Source: Chamaecyparis obtusa (Eukaryota; Streptophyta; Pinopsida; Cupressales; Cupressaceae). Taken from it: 64,000 nt of DNA. Position numbers and translations under genes: made by a program. Where the stretch lies: assembly GCA_027943335.1 (NCBI GenBank), contig BSBK01000963.1, forward strand, positions 2,589,001 to 2,653,000, read 5' to 3'. The notes under the pieces are model-generated. The model saw only the letters and a list, made by a program, of their open reading frames with translations. It was not told where the DNA came from and made no database searches. Below are positions 34,781 through 45,910 of the stretch, piece by piece; the stretch's first letter is position 1, and each line of letters begins with the position of its first letter.

Positions 34781-35175
34781 GATTAGTTTCCTAGACAAGC
34801 AAGAAACAAAATTACATTTCCTGATCTACAACTGAAGCCGAGTATGTAGTTGCAACAGTGAACTGTTCAAACTTGGTATAGATAAAGCAATTGTTGGTAG
34901 GCATGAAAGAAGAGATCATTGAACCAGTTGTCATCTACTATGACAACACAAGTGCTATCAACATATCTAAGAATCCAGTGATGCACACAAAGACCAAACA
35001 CATCGCCATCAAGTATCATTACTTGAGGGAACTGGTACAAGATAAAGAGGTCATAATGGAATATGTGAATACAAAGGAACAACTAGCAGACATATTCACT
35101 AAAGATTTACCTAAAGAAGCTCATGAATATCTGAGAGGCAAATTAGGGGTTCTTCCCCTAACTGAGGTTGCCTAG
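34680..35175 (+). pseudogene. Copia B RNase H
   Basis: YTDADWVGNVDDRKSTSGGA (34711-34765), then a TAG, SSTTEAEYVVATVNCSNLV, a further TAG, then KQLLVGMKEE, IYYDNTSAINISKNPVMHTK and IKYHYLRELVQDKEV up to the natural stop at 35175. Catalytic Asp, Glu and Asp positions are visible. Two stops (about 34779 and 34879) inactivate it. It closely matches the RNase H end of Copia A. Confidence 0.9.
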
Positions 35176-35398
35176 TCAAGCTAGGAGCATTGCATCAAAT
35201 GTGCTGCAAAGAGTATCTGACAAATTGATGTAGAGAAAGGTCACACTTTAGGAGCAGCCTCGAGTTGTGAAAAGTACAAAAAAGATGACAATCAATCATA
35301 AGAAAATATGACAAAGGGAGAAATATTGTTACTGAACTGGCAAGATGACATCTACATCTAAAAGATGTATGTTTTAGTTGTTGCTTTGACATTATTGT

Positions 35399-35412
35399 CA
35401 AAGAGGGAGATG
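35399..35412 (+). other. Upstream duplicate polypurine tract of Copia B
   Basis: TGTCAAAGAGGGAGATGA, 250 bp before the LTR-proximal PPT and sharing its core. Confidence 0.55.
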
Positions 35413-35650
35413 AATAAGATGAAAAAATGTGGTGAGATTTCATGGAAGATCAAGTAAGAGGGAGAGATTCAGAGGAAAGGAACAAAGAAGAGATCGAGTG
35501 GAAGTTACTGTGTGGAAGGTCATGCAAGAAAGGCTAATTGATTCTAAATCAAAATGAAGCTAAGGATATTATAAATATTTCTGATGTATAAACAAGTTTT
35601 GGATTGGTTGGTGATTCATGTGTTATTCATATGGTGTTTCCATCAATGCC

Positions 35651-35662
35651 AAAGAGGGAGAT
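35651..35662 (+). other. Polypurine tract of Copia B
   Basis: AAAGAGGGAGAT directly before TGTTGGAAAT, with ATGCC before it as in elements A and D. Confidence 0.88.
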
Positions 35663-35964
35663 TGTTGGAAATTGTAATTGAAGCAATTGTTGTATTGTCA
35701 TTGATGTCAAACCTTAACTGGTAAGACTGTTGCTATCTAAGAAAGTGCTATATCTATTTTATTGTTGAAAAGGATTAGGGTAAGGTTGATAACAATAATA
35801 CCTAAGGAAAGGTTGAGTTATCTTGATACTTCAATGGGTACTTAATTATGTGGCACAATGATAAGATAATGTATTGCTCATCTAAGTAAGAAGTAAGACT
35901 AAACAAGTAGGCTTAACCGAGCAAAAGTGAAGAAATCCAGTTTAAGTCGAGTGATGTTAGTGTC
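35663..35964 (+). repeat. Copia B 3' LTR, truncated after 302 bp
   Basis: Aligns with 28429-28730 and stops at TTAGTGTC; the following sequence belongs to the surrounding relic. No matching target duplication is seen, consistent with a deletion that removed the rest of the LTR. Confidence 0.85.
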
Positions 35965-36869
35965 TTGTATCCAAAGATATTTATGGTTATGATAAGATGT
36001 AGGAGATGAAGGATGATCTAGAGGGGTAACATGCTTGATCTCTTGCACCAAGGTACATTTGGGAGGACAAGGTTTACTACTCTCTAATGTAAAATTTATA
36101 GGAGGATTAAAGTTCTCTTCTTTGTAAAAAATATACCATAGGAGAGGTGAAAGTATGATTCATAAATGCTTCATCAATGAGAGATATGTTATGTGGGTGT
36201 AGAAAAGGTAGAACATCCTTAAGAGATTTAATATCATTATTTTGCTTCAAAATATACTCATGAGTAATATTATCATTAGGAGAGGGACATACATAACTCA
36301 TTAAGGATTCATCCATAGAAAAAATGTCAAGGAAATGCATAGTAAGTAAAATATCATTAGGAGAAGTAGCCATGATATCATTCTCATAGGGAGGTACATT
36401 TTAGGAGAAATACCATCATTATTATTGAAGGTCTCTTTCTTAGGGGGGAGATCCTCAAAAGGAGTGGTGATAATTTGTTCTTACACTAAAATGTCCTTTT
36501 GGGTGGTTTCAATTTTGGGAGAGGGTATATTATGGGTATGTATGAAATGAAGAACTAATTTATCCCTGTATGCATGGAATATAATATCTTGAAACTCTTG
36601 AAGAAAATTTTAAATTGAACTAGCAAATGAAGATAACAACTCCATCCTTACAACTCAAATTGAGATACATGAAATATAACAACAATGCATGAAATGGAAT
36701 ATTTTAAACTTTTTAGTGTTTTTACATGTGTAATTTAATATTGAACTAGTTGTATAAATGCATGAAATATAACAAGAATGTTATGTAACTATTGAATAAT
36801 GCAATACATACAAATTAGATCTAGTCATCCAAATTAGAATAGAAATATTATGAGCCAGGATCACCAAAA
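35965..36869 (-). mobile_element. Degraded Gypsy-like relic, right part (5' side of its coding region)
   Basis: Minus-strand ORF 36107-36373 starts at ATG (MATSPNDILLTMHFLD...) and continues after one frameshift as a Pro/Ser/His-rich reading to 35965, where Copia B interrupts it. I recognise no domain; position and style suggest a gag-like leader gene. A possible PBS-like sequence lies at 36850-36868 next to an LTR. Confidence 0.4.
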
Positions 36870-38385
36870 TGCAACCTAAGAAATGTGGATAAACACAATG
36901 TAAGGAAGAGAGAGCGTGATGATCCTATTTTTGTTGCCACATTTAGAAGGAATATGACCCACTAGGATCAAGACAACCCATGCAATGAATGGGTGCAAGG
37001 ATCCTTCACTTAATGGAAAATAGAGTAATGGGTAAGGAGATATGGGATTTATGACCAAATGGAGGAAAAGGATGACTTTATGTATGCATAGACTAACAAA
37101 AACATGACAGCTCAATTTTTATGTCGGGAAAAAGAACTTAGAGATTGTAACTAACCTACAAAATTAATTTGATGTTGATCTTAAGGGACTAGGTTGACTA
37201 GTTTAGCCTATTCCCAGAACTTGGTCAACTGGGTTGGCCTATTCCCAAGACTAGGTTAATTGTGTCAACCTATTACCAGGAATATGTTGACTAGGTTGAC
37301 TTGTTACCTACTCTTTCTAATTATTTTAGTTCTAGACTGTAGCCGAGATCATGTACTTTCCAACTCCATCTCAAAATTGGTGCCACCTATTTCTACACTA
37401 AAAAGACATAAATTATTGTCTAAAGAGGAGTGTGGCCCATTCAAACCCCAATTTGGAGTCAACCTTAAAATTTATTTAAAAGATATATGAAATGGAAGTA
37501 TGTTGAGAAAAAGTAGAGGCTAGATTTGAAACATGAAGTGTCTTATACCTTGATAGTGCAATGATTCTTTGAATGTGATCACAAATATTGATGCAATTGA
37601 TTGAATCTACACAAAAACCTAAGAGGGAATCATGAAATACATGCCTTGCACATTGAATGTTTTAGTTTTTCACAATGTGTGATATGGAGAGGAAGAATCA
37701 CTTGAATGCTTGAAGGTTTGGATGCTTGAGTGGTTATAAATGGATGTTTATGCTTTAATATTCTTCCTTGATGGTGGTTTCCTCTACTTGGCCTTCAATG
37801 AGGGAGAGAGGATTGTAGAAATAGATAATATTGACTTAGAAATGCCTTGAATTCTTGAAATATACTTTGTAATGCTTGAGATGATGGAGATATTGATCTT
37901 TCTCTTGAGGTCTTATTATTTCTTGTGATTATGAATGCTTACCCAAATAAGTAGAGCTAGGTTGTTTATATACCCCTCACAAAAATTTTGAAGCTTAAAA
38001 CTCAAAGAGGGTCAACAGGAATTTGGATTTTCCACTCAACCGTTAAGACCAATCTCCAGTTAAATTTTTGGAGTGTTTATCAAGGAATGGGCCAATTGGG
38101 CTAGCCAAAGTTGTCCTATTATGACGAAGAAGCATATAAAATAGATTCCAATTGAAGAGGGGATGTCAGAATGGGAAATGAAATCAAGTCTAGAGTATAA
38201 AAAATTAATGTGGGAACCCGTACATGCTAAAATAAAGGTATGCTAAATGAGTAATTACATAGTGATACAATTCTATGATGCTACACCTATGAAACTTATT
38301 ACTTTGTTAGGCCCTATTTTAGTGTTTCTCACATTGCATGCACGAAAATGCTTGATCCAACCTAATTACACATGTAATTTCAACA
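36870..38385 (-). repeat. Probable Gypsy-type LTR shared by two internal regions
   Basis: On the plus strand it begins TGCAACCTAAG and ends TAATTTCAACA. On the right it is bordered by TCCTCTCTCAAAATAGG, a PPT on the minus strand; on the left by ATCACCAAAA, which on the minus strand follows the LTR end as TTTTGGTGATCC, a PBS-like position. Boundaries are inferred from these signals, not from a second copy. It contains a 31 bp minisatellite. Confidence 0.45.
37186..37308. repeat. 31 bp minisatellite, four copies
   Basis: Four successive units of the type GGACTAGGTTGACTAGTTTA plus GCCTATTCCCA, each about 31 bp and diverged by a few bases. Confidence 0.8.
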
Positions 38386-39539
38386 TCCTCTCTCAAAATA
38401 GGACCTTTGGTCCCAATTTGGGATAGTATTTGGAGAAACAAGGCAACCAACTCATATCATTCCTTAATGTCTAGCTCCGTAATAAAAATGTGTAATGGTC
38501 ACTTGGTTTTAGCGAGGATTTCAAATAAGTATCAAATTTCTTTGAGTTTTTCACTTTGAAATGGTTGGGTGAAGTATAATAAAAAGCTATCCTCTATCAT
38601 TTTGGAAAGAAGCAATTCAATATAACAAGTTCAATTCAATCTCTTAACTAAAATTTTGTATTTCAAGTACTAAGGCAATAGATCAATCATTTAAGGCCTT
38701 GGAAACAAGGAATAATTTGGAAATATGATAATTTGTAAAGACATGCATGATCCTCTTATCCTAATGTAAACATCAAGTATCTTAATGAACATTTCAACAT
38801 ATTCAAGAAGGTTTACGAAGGTAAAATCTTTCCACTTTTCAGATCTAGCCTTTGCTATCTTCTACGAGCACAAAAAGTGAAAAATAGTCTGTCAGAGTGG
38901 ACTTATGATAGTGAAACTTGGGTACGAGGTATTGCTCCAATTTTCTCTTAAAAGGAAGGAGGGGATACCTTTTGATTCATTGTAGTTGAGTTAATAATCT
39001 TAGGAAATATGGAATTAAGATTTAAAAAATGGCACATGCTAGGTAGAAATGAATGCAATTGAAACCATCTATGTATGTAGCACAAGGAATGATAAGATAT
39101 CAAGGATTCCAAGAAGAAAGGTGATCACTAGAGTTTCCTAGGAGGGAGAGATGAATAACTTGACCCACTTAGTGTGAGGCCTTATAGTCACTCTCAAAAT
39201 AATAGGAAGGGAGATTTAGGATATGGTTGGACAAGGAATAGATGTGGAAGGAGTTGAAGTATGAACTAGAGTAGGTCATATAAACATAAGAATGTAGGAC
39301 TCAGTCTCAGCCTTTATGGAAGCTTCACATCTTGGGGCCATAACCCACTAGTGACGTATATGTTCACACATAAGCTAGTTCAGGAAAAGGTGTAGGTTTA
39401 GATAAGAAGCTTGTAGATATAATAAAAGTATAGATCTAAAAAACCCTAATATGAATAAGAAACACAAGAATAAGGCTAGGTTGTATAGGATTGATTTGGT
39501 CCACTAAAATAAAAATAACTCTAAAGATCTAGACAAATA

Positions 39540-39940
39540 AATAGAAAGGGAGGGTGGGAGGGGGAGAATTAAGGAGGGTGGGAGAGGTAGATAGAGAGAC
39601 TCTAAGAGGGAAAAATGAGATATGTCAAGGGATTGGAGAAAAAAATGTGAGATTGAGGGTAGGGAGGGGAGTAGGGATGGAGGGAAAGTTAGTGAGAGAG
39701 AGAGAGTTGCAATAAAGGAAAAAGAGAAAGGAAATCTTAGAAGAGGGAGAATGATATAAAAAAATGAGTGATGAAGAGGTAGAAATATAATTTTGGATTT
39801 TGAGAGAGATGGAAGGATGGATTGAGGGAAAGGTAGAGAGATATGTATAAATAGGGACAAAAAGAGAGGGAAAGAGCAAGGGTGAGGTTAAGTGATCTAG
39901 GTCTAGATCTTAAGAGACAAAGAGAGGAGAGGTAGAAAAA
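39540..39940 (+). repeat. GA-rich (polypurine) tract
   Basis: About 400 bp in which the plus strand is strongly purine-biased with GGGAGG, GAGAGAGAGAG and AGAGAGG runs. The long Ser/Leu/Pro-rich minus-strand ORFs here are a by-product of that bias. Confidence 0.8.
39548..39564 (+). other. G-quadruplex motif
   Basis: GGGAGGGTGGGAGGGGG: four G-runs of at least three with single-base loops, the arrangement known to form very stable parallel quadruplexes. Confidence 0.75.
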
Positions 39941-41688
39941 AGAATATATGCAAATATGATGTTTTATAAAAAAAATATTACTCATCTTAGTAAAATGACC
40001 AATTTTTTTGTTATTAATTAACTTAACATTTCAAGTGTTTTGAGATAATTGTTACAAAATAAATAATGAGAAAGAAACAACATATGCAAAAGTTCTAACA
40101 ATTTAATGTTTCAAAAATTAAAAATGAATTTAAATGATTTTTTTATTTTACATAATGTAAAACACTACCTAATCCATTTTGTAAAGATCCGAATCACCTT
40201 TCCACCTTTAAAAAACTAAAATTTTGATAAAAAATGTAAAAGTTATGCCCTTTTTACTAAAATGTATTTTTTTTAGGATTTTCAAAAAATATATTCATTT
40301 TGGAAACAAATATTTGTTTTCAAAACCAAAATGGATATCCATTTCTAACAAATATTTATTTAGAAAACATAAATTTAAAAAATACCTTGAGGAAACATAT
40401 ATCCATTTTTGACATTTCAAAAACCAATATCTATTTCTAACAAATATTTGTTACTAATAGATATATTTTTTCTAACACAATCCCGCCCCCCCACCAATTT
40501 TCATCTTCGTATTTATTTGGGATTTGACTTGGAGATGTTAAATTTGGGAAGTCAACACAAAAAATATGTTTACAATATCTCCTTGGTTTTCAAGATGTCG
40601 CCCATGTGGGCGATGATTTTTTTCTACCTAAAATTGATAAAACAAAAAGGGTTTATTAGGAAAATTGTTAGGTCTCAACCAATATAAATTATGCTTTTTT
40701 TGAATTTAATAAATAATTTTTTATTTATTGTCTACATTCATTTTGACTCAAGTCTTGATTGATAGGCTGATTGGAAAACATCTATAACTTTCAAACGGTT
40801 TCACATTTTTAAATTTCAAAAGATGCACCATATTCCATGCTTCACATACTATAGGATTAAAAATAATAATCTCATTAAGTTTTGACCAATTTATGGTGGT
40901 CAAACATATAAGTTTTAATATTTTTAGAAAGTTCTATTAGAAAAATTATAACTATTTACTTAGAAAAAATAAAAATAAAATATGTGGGACATCTAAACAT
41001 GTTCCCTCTACTTATATTTGAAGTATCATAAAAATTATTATGTTTTAATTGTACTTAGGTTGGTCATACATATATTTGCTTTTGATCTTTTTCCTGAAAA
41101 TTTAGTACAACTGCATTGAATTTCAAACTTTTACCATAAAGATTATTTTTTATTTTTTTTCTTCAAAAAATAACTAGTAGCTTTAAAACTACATTAATTT
41201 TGCTACAAATTTTATTATTACATTTTTTTTGAAATTATTTTAATTTAACCTATCCAAATTTCATGTTAAGTTGCCTAAATCTATTTTTTTGAATGCCACT
41301 TAGGGGCCTAGTTTAGCCTCCAATGATCCTACACATACCCCAATATTAATGGGTAGAATGGATACCACTATTAGAATGGTGGTATAGCACTTCCTTCCAT
41401 AGATACTAAAAAAAAAATCCTTTATGGTATTGTATGGATATCAACCTCCTTCCATCATATTGAGGGTGTCACCAAGAATTTAGGTTATGGAGAGCTAAAT
41501 GCTTCATCAACAACAAGTACTTTCATGTATCAAGAAGAATTTCCCCATGGCACAAAATTAAATCAAGCAACAAGAATACTAACATCGAAGTGAAGTAAGT
41601 TTTGAAATAGGGAATTGGATGTTCTTGAGATTGCAACCTTAAAAGAAAATATCATCAAAGCAACAAAGAAATAATATTAAGTTGTCAC

Positions 41689-42552
41689 TGTAGACTAGGA
41701 AATTGGGAAGTGAGAAATAAACATGATAAAGCAATTAAACCACAAAGCTATAAAATCATGTAAAATATATTCCTAATCACACAAAAAAGACCATCAAAAT
41801 GAAATGCATTAAATATAAGCTAAAATAAAGAAAACCATTCCTTTGATGAAGCCTCATTTTTTCTTTCTTTCTTCTCTAATTTGATGTTGCTCAAGTTGAT
41901 AAGTGCACAAAATGATGAAAGCAAAATGGATAATTTGACAAAATAAGGGTGAGAATACTACAAATGTGATTTGAGAAATTAGAGTCCAATTTATAGAAAA
42001 ATTAGAATAGATTGGATGGGAGGAGAAATTGTAAGGAAGAAAGAGTTAAGTGACAAAAGAAATTATTAAGTGGTAAATAGAAGTGGAGAGAAAAGTGGAA
42101 GGTGGAAGAGTTAAAGGTGGAGACAAATTAGCATGAAAAATAGATAAATAGAAATAGAAATTAGAGTGGAATTTAATAATTAAAAAATATTAACCTTGTA
42201 ATTGGAAAATTAGATAATTAAATAAGTAAATTTATTTAATTGTGGGAAAAGGGGTAAATAAGTTTAATATATTTATTTACCAAAGGGATGACATTAGGAT
42301 AACAAGGGAAAAATAAATAAATATTTGCCCCTACGACCAAGATTAAATACTTGATGAAATTATTTAATTGAAGATAAATTGATAAGACATGGTGAAATCA
42401 GATGACAAAAGTTAGTAATTAATCAAATAATCATCATCATTTAATCATAAGAAGAATGACACAATATTGATGAATGATGAAGATCAAACACACAATATAG
42501 AAGATATGTTAAGAGAGGGGGCCTAGGCATTGACCATTTTTTAGTGTCTACA
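41689..42552 (-). repeat. Gypsy-type LTR with TGTAGAC/GTCTACA ends (element F)
   Basis: 864 bp bounded by perfect 7 bp inverted ends. On the right it is followed by TTTTTCCCCTCCTTGAC, the same PPT signal as next to the LTR of Gypsy G, and the last 60 bp (GGGCCTAGGCATTGACCATT) resemble the LTR end of G. It is the 3' LTR of a minus-strand element. No second copy lies in the window. Confidence 0.65.
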
Positions 42553-43152
42553 TTTTTCCCCTCCTTGACACAATGCAATTGTGAGTGTTATTTTAAAGAA
42601 AAATAAAAGATCATGCCCTAGTAGATCAACATAATGCAGGTAGGATGCCCCCTCAAAAAATTGGGTAGAAATTGACAAAAAGACAATCTTTTGAAAATAA
42701 AATGATTGCTAAAGACGAATAGAAAAAGAGTTAGATGGAAGAAGAAATCAATGAGAAAGTGAAGAATAATTAGTAGTGGTGAAATGTGCTTTTATAAGTG
42801 CCCTTTATCTTTAGAGAGCTTTATTTAATATGACAAACATATAATACACACCATGACATAAAAAGTTAGAGCGATAATGCAATCCCTTTGTGAAAAATAA
42901 ACACGTTGGAAACAAGGAACATTTCCATCCATCTTGAAGCATTGGGCGTACTTCCCTAGAACTTTATGAAAAAATCCTTGAAAAAAAACTAAAATAAAGG
43001 ACCATGAACCATCCAAGCCACTCCCATCACTCAGTATCAATATCCTTGAGTAGCATAGGAACATGACCAATGATAAATCAATAAAAGTTAATCCTCACTG
43101 AACCAAGCAAGTAAACAACCATTCTGATCTTGTTGTCAAAGTTGGTAGTTTG

Positions 43153-43185
<33 letters not shown>

Positions 43186-44008
43186 AATAGTGATGTCTAG
43201 TTTCAAGAATGAAATACCTCGTCTAAGATAAACACCATTTGGTTTTGAGTATAGAACACCCTATATAAGATAAATAATGATTGATAGGATACGTTTGATC
43301 TGATTGATTGATGACGTGATTGGATAGTTTATCTATAGATGCATGATTTTGTTAAGCACAATGTTTGACAAGTCTTCAAATTACGTTTGCTTGAATGTTT
43401 GTCTTGTCGCAAAGGACAATTTATTAATGACATGAAAATGATTATGTACATGTTTTTGGATTTTAATTTTGATGATTTTCTAATTTTTAGGGTTGTGAAA
43501 TATTTTGATTTTTGGTTACTTTTTCATAACATTTTTTAATTTTAAGGAATTTTTTTCAAAACTTTTTATGATTTTTAGGCATTTTTTCATGACTTTTTAT
43601 GATTTTAAAGCATATTTTTAGTATCTTATGCAATTTTTTTAGAAGTTTTTTAAGGACATTCTATAAATTTTTTGAATTTTTAAAGGATTTTTTTTCCAAT
43701 TTTTACTAATTTTTCATAACTTTTTGTGCTTTGTTTTGAAATTTTCAAGTCATTATGTGACGTTTGAGCAAGATTTATTGAATTGCCCCCAGTGTTTAGC
43801 AAGATAAGGATATTATGGATGGATGGATGAATTGGTAGATATATGAAGGATAAATGTTACCTAGTATGTTATTGAAGCTATTTGGATGCTAAGGACTACC
43901 CAGGTAATGAGATAACATATTTTTACCAAGCTGAAGGATCAAACATGACAAGATAGAGTAATGAAATGGTGCACTAGATGACATGCAATGCATTGGAATG
44001 GACATGTC
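42553..44008 (-). mobile_element. 3' internal fragment of Gypsy-type element F
   Basis: Follows the PPT of the LTR at 41689-42552. No coding domain remains. The T-rich stretch with repeated TTTTTAGG/TTTTTCATGAC at 43440-43760 and the sentence-like order of signals mirror the non-coding 3' region of Gypsy G at 9640-9890. It is ended at 44009 by element E. Confidence 0.5.
43156..43185. repeat. (GAT)10 microsatellite
   Basis: Ten uninterrupted GAT units, followed by imperfect ones. Confidence 0.97.
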
Positions 44009-44421
44009 TGTTGGACTTAGTATGGAAAGGTGAGTACTAAGATGGGAGGGGTGAATCAGTACTGCAAAACACTTTTAACTATCCATTTTAACTATTTACC
44101 AAATACACAAGTTTTTCATGCATCTCATAAAACATACAAGGCATTAATAATAAACATAACTCATAACACATTTATTTTGGTATCGCAAAAATCCTTGTTA
44201 GAGGATAAAAACTGTGGTGGGGATGACACCTACAAAACTTCACTACTGCAGTAAAAAGTCTACTTGGTTAGAGCTACACTGTTAGCTATTTCTAATAGCT
44301 TACCCTGTTAAGAGTATTAACCCAGTTAAGAGTCTTAAGACCAGTTAAGTCTACCTTGCTAAAGGATTTTACAATTCTAATCTAAGAATTGTACAAAGTT
44401 AAAGGATTTAAAATGTTAGAC
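44009..44421 (-). repeat. Element E 3' LTR, first part
   Basis: Starts TGTTGGACTT and reads GGGAGGGGTGAATCAGTACT, the reverse of the Copia LTR end. It is interrupted at 44421 by element C; the LTR resumes at 60071 and ends at 60941 next to a PPT. Confidence 0.8.
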
Positions 44422-45581
44422 TATTACTCCTAAATGGATCAATTATTGTCATTAGTATTCATTTGTACAGTTGGTAAATAGAGCAAGACAATTTAATCAG
44501 TTATAAATACATAGTAGTCACCGAGCATAGAGGTTACCAAATAAAAAAGTTATTGAGTACACAGGATTACTGAGCACCAACATATACCGAGATCGAGAGA
44601 CAACATTTACAGAGTAATCCAGAGTTCACATAAAAGTTTGGAATGACACATAGTTCAAGGTGAATAACTTTTTGTCGAGAAAGAAAATAGTTTACCAAGA
44701 TTGAGGTGAATATTTATTGCGGATGTAATCATTTAATGAATGATGATTCCTATGTAATGATGATCTAGGTTAATCATATGAATAATTGATCTTAGGTTTT
44801 ATAAGATAATGTAAAACACTAATTAGGTCAAATTAGTTTGATATAAGTATTGTTAAGATGTCATTTTGACATGTATCATCAAGAAGTAGTCACACTCAAG
44901 GACATCTGAAGATTAGATAGGGTTTTGATTAAAGGATTTTGACAAAGCATTTAGTTTATCAGAAACAAACATAAGGTTACCGAATAGTACAAAATGACAT
45001 ATTCATCACAATAATGTGATATCATTATTGTACATAATGAATCTAATATCAATAATGTAAGTTGTATTTCATAGCAGATCACACATCACCATTACTCTCT
45101 AACAATTGTAGCAGGTTCAAAATCTCCTAACAAAGTGGACTTAATAGTTCTTTATAAAATCTCCTAACCAAGTGCACACTTGCATAGTGTTGCTAAAATC
45201 CTCTAACCAGGTCGATCTAGCTAATCTTATTATTACTCCTAATAGGGTAAGATCACTATAAGTGATAATATTTGTAAGCCTTAACCAAAAACTTTATTTC
45301 CGTAGAAGTGAAGCTTTGTGGATTCCATCCCCACCATAGTTTTTACCTTCTAACAAGGGTTTATGTGATACCAAAATACATGTGTCACGTGTATTAAAGT
45401 TTCATGTATGCTTTATTGATTTGTTTACATGCATTTACATTTCAGCTATGTTATTAAGTGTATGGTGAATGAAATTAGTTAGTTATTGAAGTACATGTTT
45501 ACAAGGATTTAGTTTGAAAATTTTTTAAGGGTACTGATTCACCCCTCCCCTCTAAGTACACACCTTTCCATAATTCCAACA
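44422..45581 (+). repeat. Element C 5' LTR
   Basis: About 1,160 bp, aligned with 58904-60070. The start reads TATTACTCC where the other copy reads TGTTACTC, so the terminal TG is mutated here. It ends ATTCCAACA before the PBS. Confidence 0.88.
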
Positions 45582-45583
45582 AT

Positions 45584-45595
45584 TGGTATTAGAGC
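45584..45595 (+). other. Primer binding site of element C
   Basis: TGGTATTAGAGC, one base different from the canonical Copia PBS TGGTATCAGAGC. Confidence 0.88.
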
Positions 45596-45645
45596 TAGTT
45601 CTCTTGTTGAGGAAGTTTAAACATTGAAGATAAAAGATCTTAAAG

Positions 45646-45910
45646 ATGGAAAGGTATAAGCTTGCTAAGACTATTGAGAATCAAAAATTGTAGATGCAGA
45701 TCTACATTGAACAATTCAAGGAAGCCAAAGAAAACTTGAGAGAGTTATTGGTCAAAAGGAAGGATATGGAATTTCAGTATAATGAAATTGATTATCATGA
45801 AGAAGAGATAGAGGATCCATTTGAAGCATCTAGATCTAGATCTAGATCTAGTAGCATATCTGATGCATATGAAGGAGCCATATCAGATCTATCTAAAAAG
45901 AATCAACATC
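45646..45910 (+). pseudogene. Element C gag-like gene, part 1 (coiled-coil N-terminus)
   Basis: ATG 50 bp after the PBS. MERYKLAKTIENQKL, a TAG at codon 16, then EQFKEAKENLRELLVKRKDM and a Glu-rich stretch, aligned without gaps to the start of the element D gene (MEVFKLNKVIENEKL...). A (TCTAGA)n run at 45826-45852 encodes SRSRSRS. It is split at 45910 by element D and continues in frame at 53322 after removal of D and one ACATC. It is predicted to be helical. Confidence 0.8.
45906..45910. other. Target-site duplication of element D, left copy (ACATC)
   Basis: Identical to 53317-53321; both lie directly outside TGTTGG...CCAACA. Confidence 0.95.

Larger units (their letters stand above)
28429..35964 (+). 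mobile_element. Copia LTR retrotransposon B
   Basis: 5' LTR 28429-30867, PBS 30870-30880, gag and pol 30925-35175, PPT 35651-35662, and a 3' LTR fragment 35663-35964. The first 302 bp of both LTRs match closely; the 3' LTR is then cut off. The 5' LTR appears longer than usual because a 956 bp solo LTR is inserted in it. The pol has several stops. Domain order integrase-RT-RNase H makes it Copia. Confidence 0.93.
38386..41688. other. AT-rich and GA-rich interval without genes
   Basis: No coding signature. The left part may be internal sequence of the element that owns the PPT at 38386. It contains the GA-rich tract at 39540-39940 and diverged repeats around ATTTCTAACAAATATTT at about 40340 and 40430. 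Confidence 0.5.

Noticed and set aside
39504..39985. Overlapping Ser/Leu/Pro-rich minus-strand ORFs
   Set aside because: By-product of the GA-rich strand bias; several frames open simultaneously and no conserved domain.
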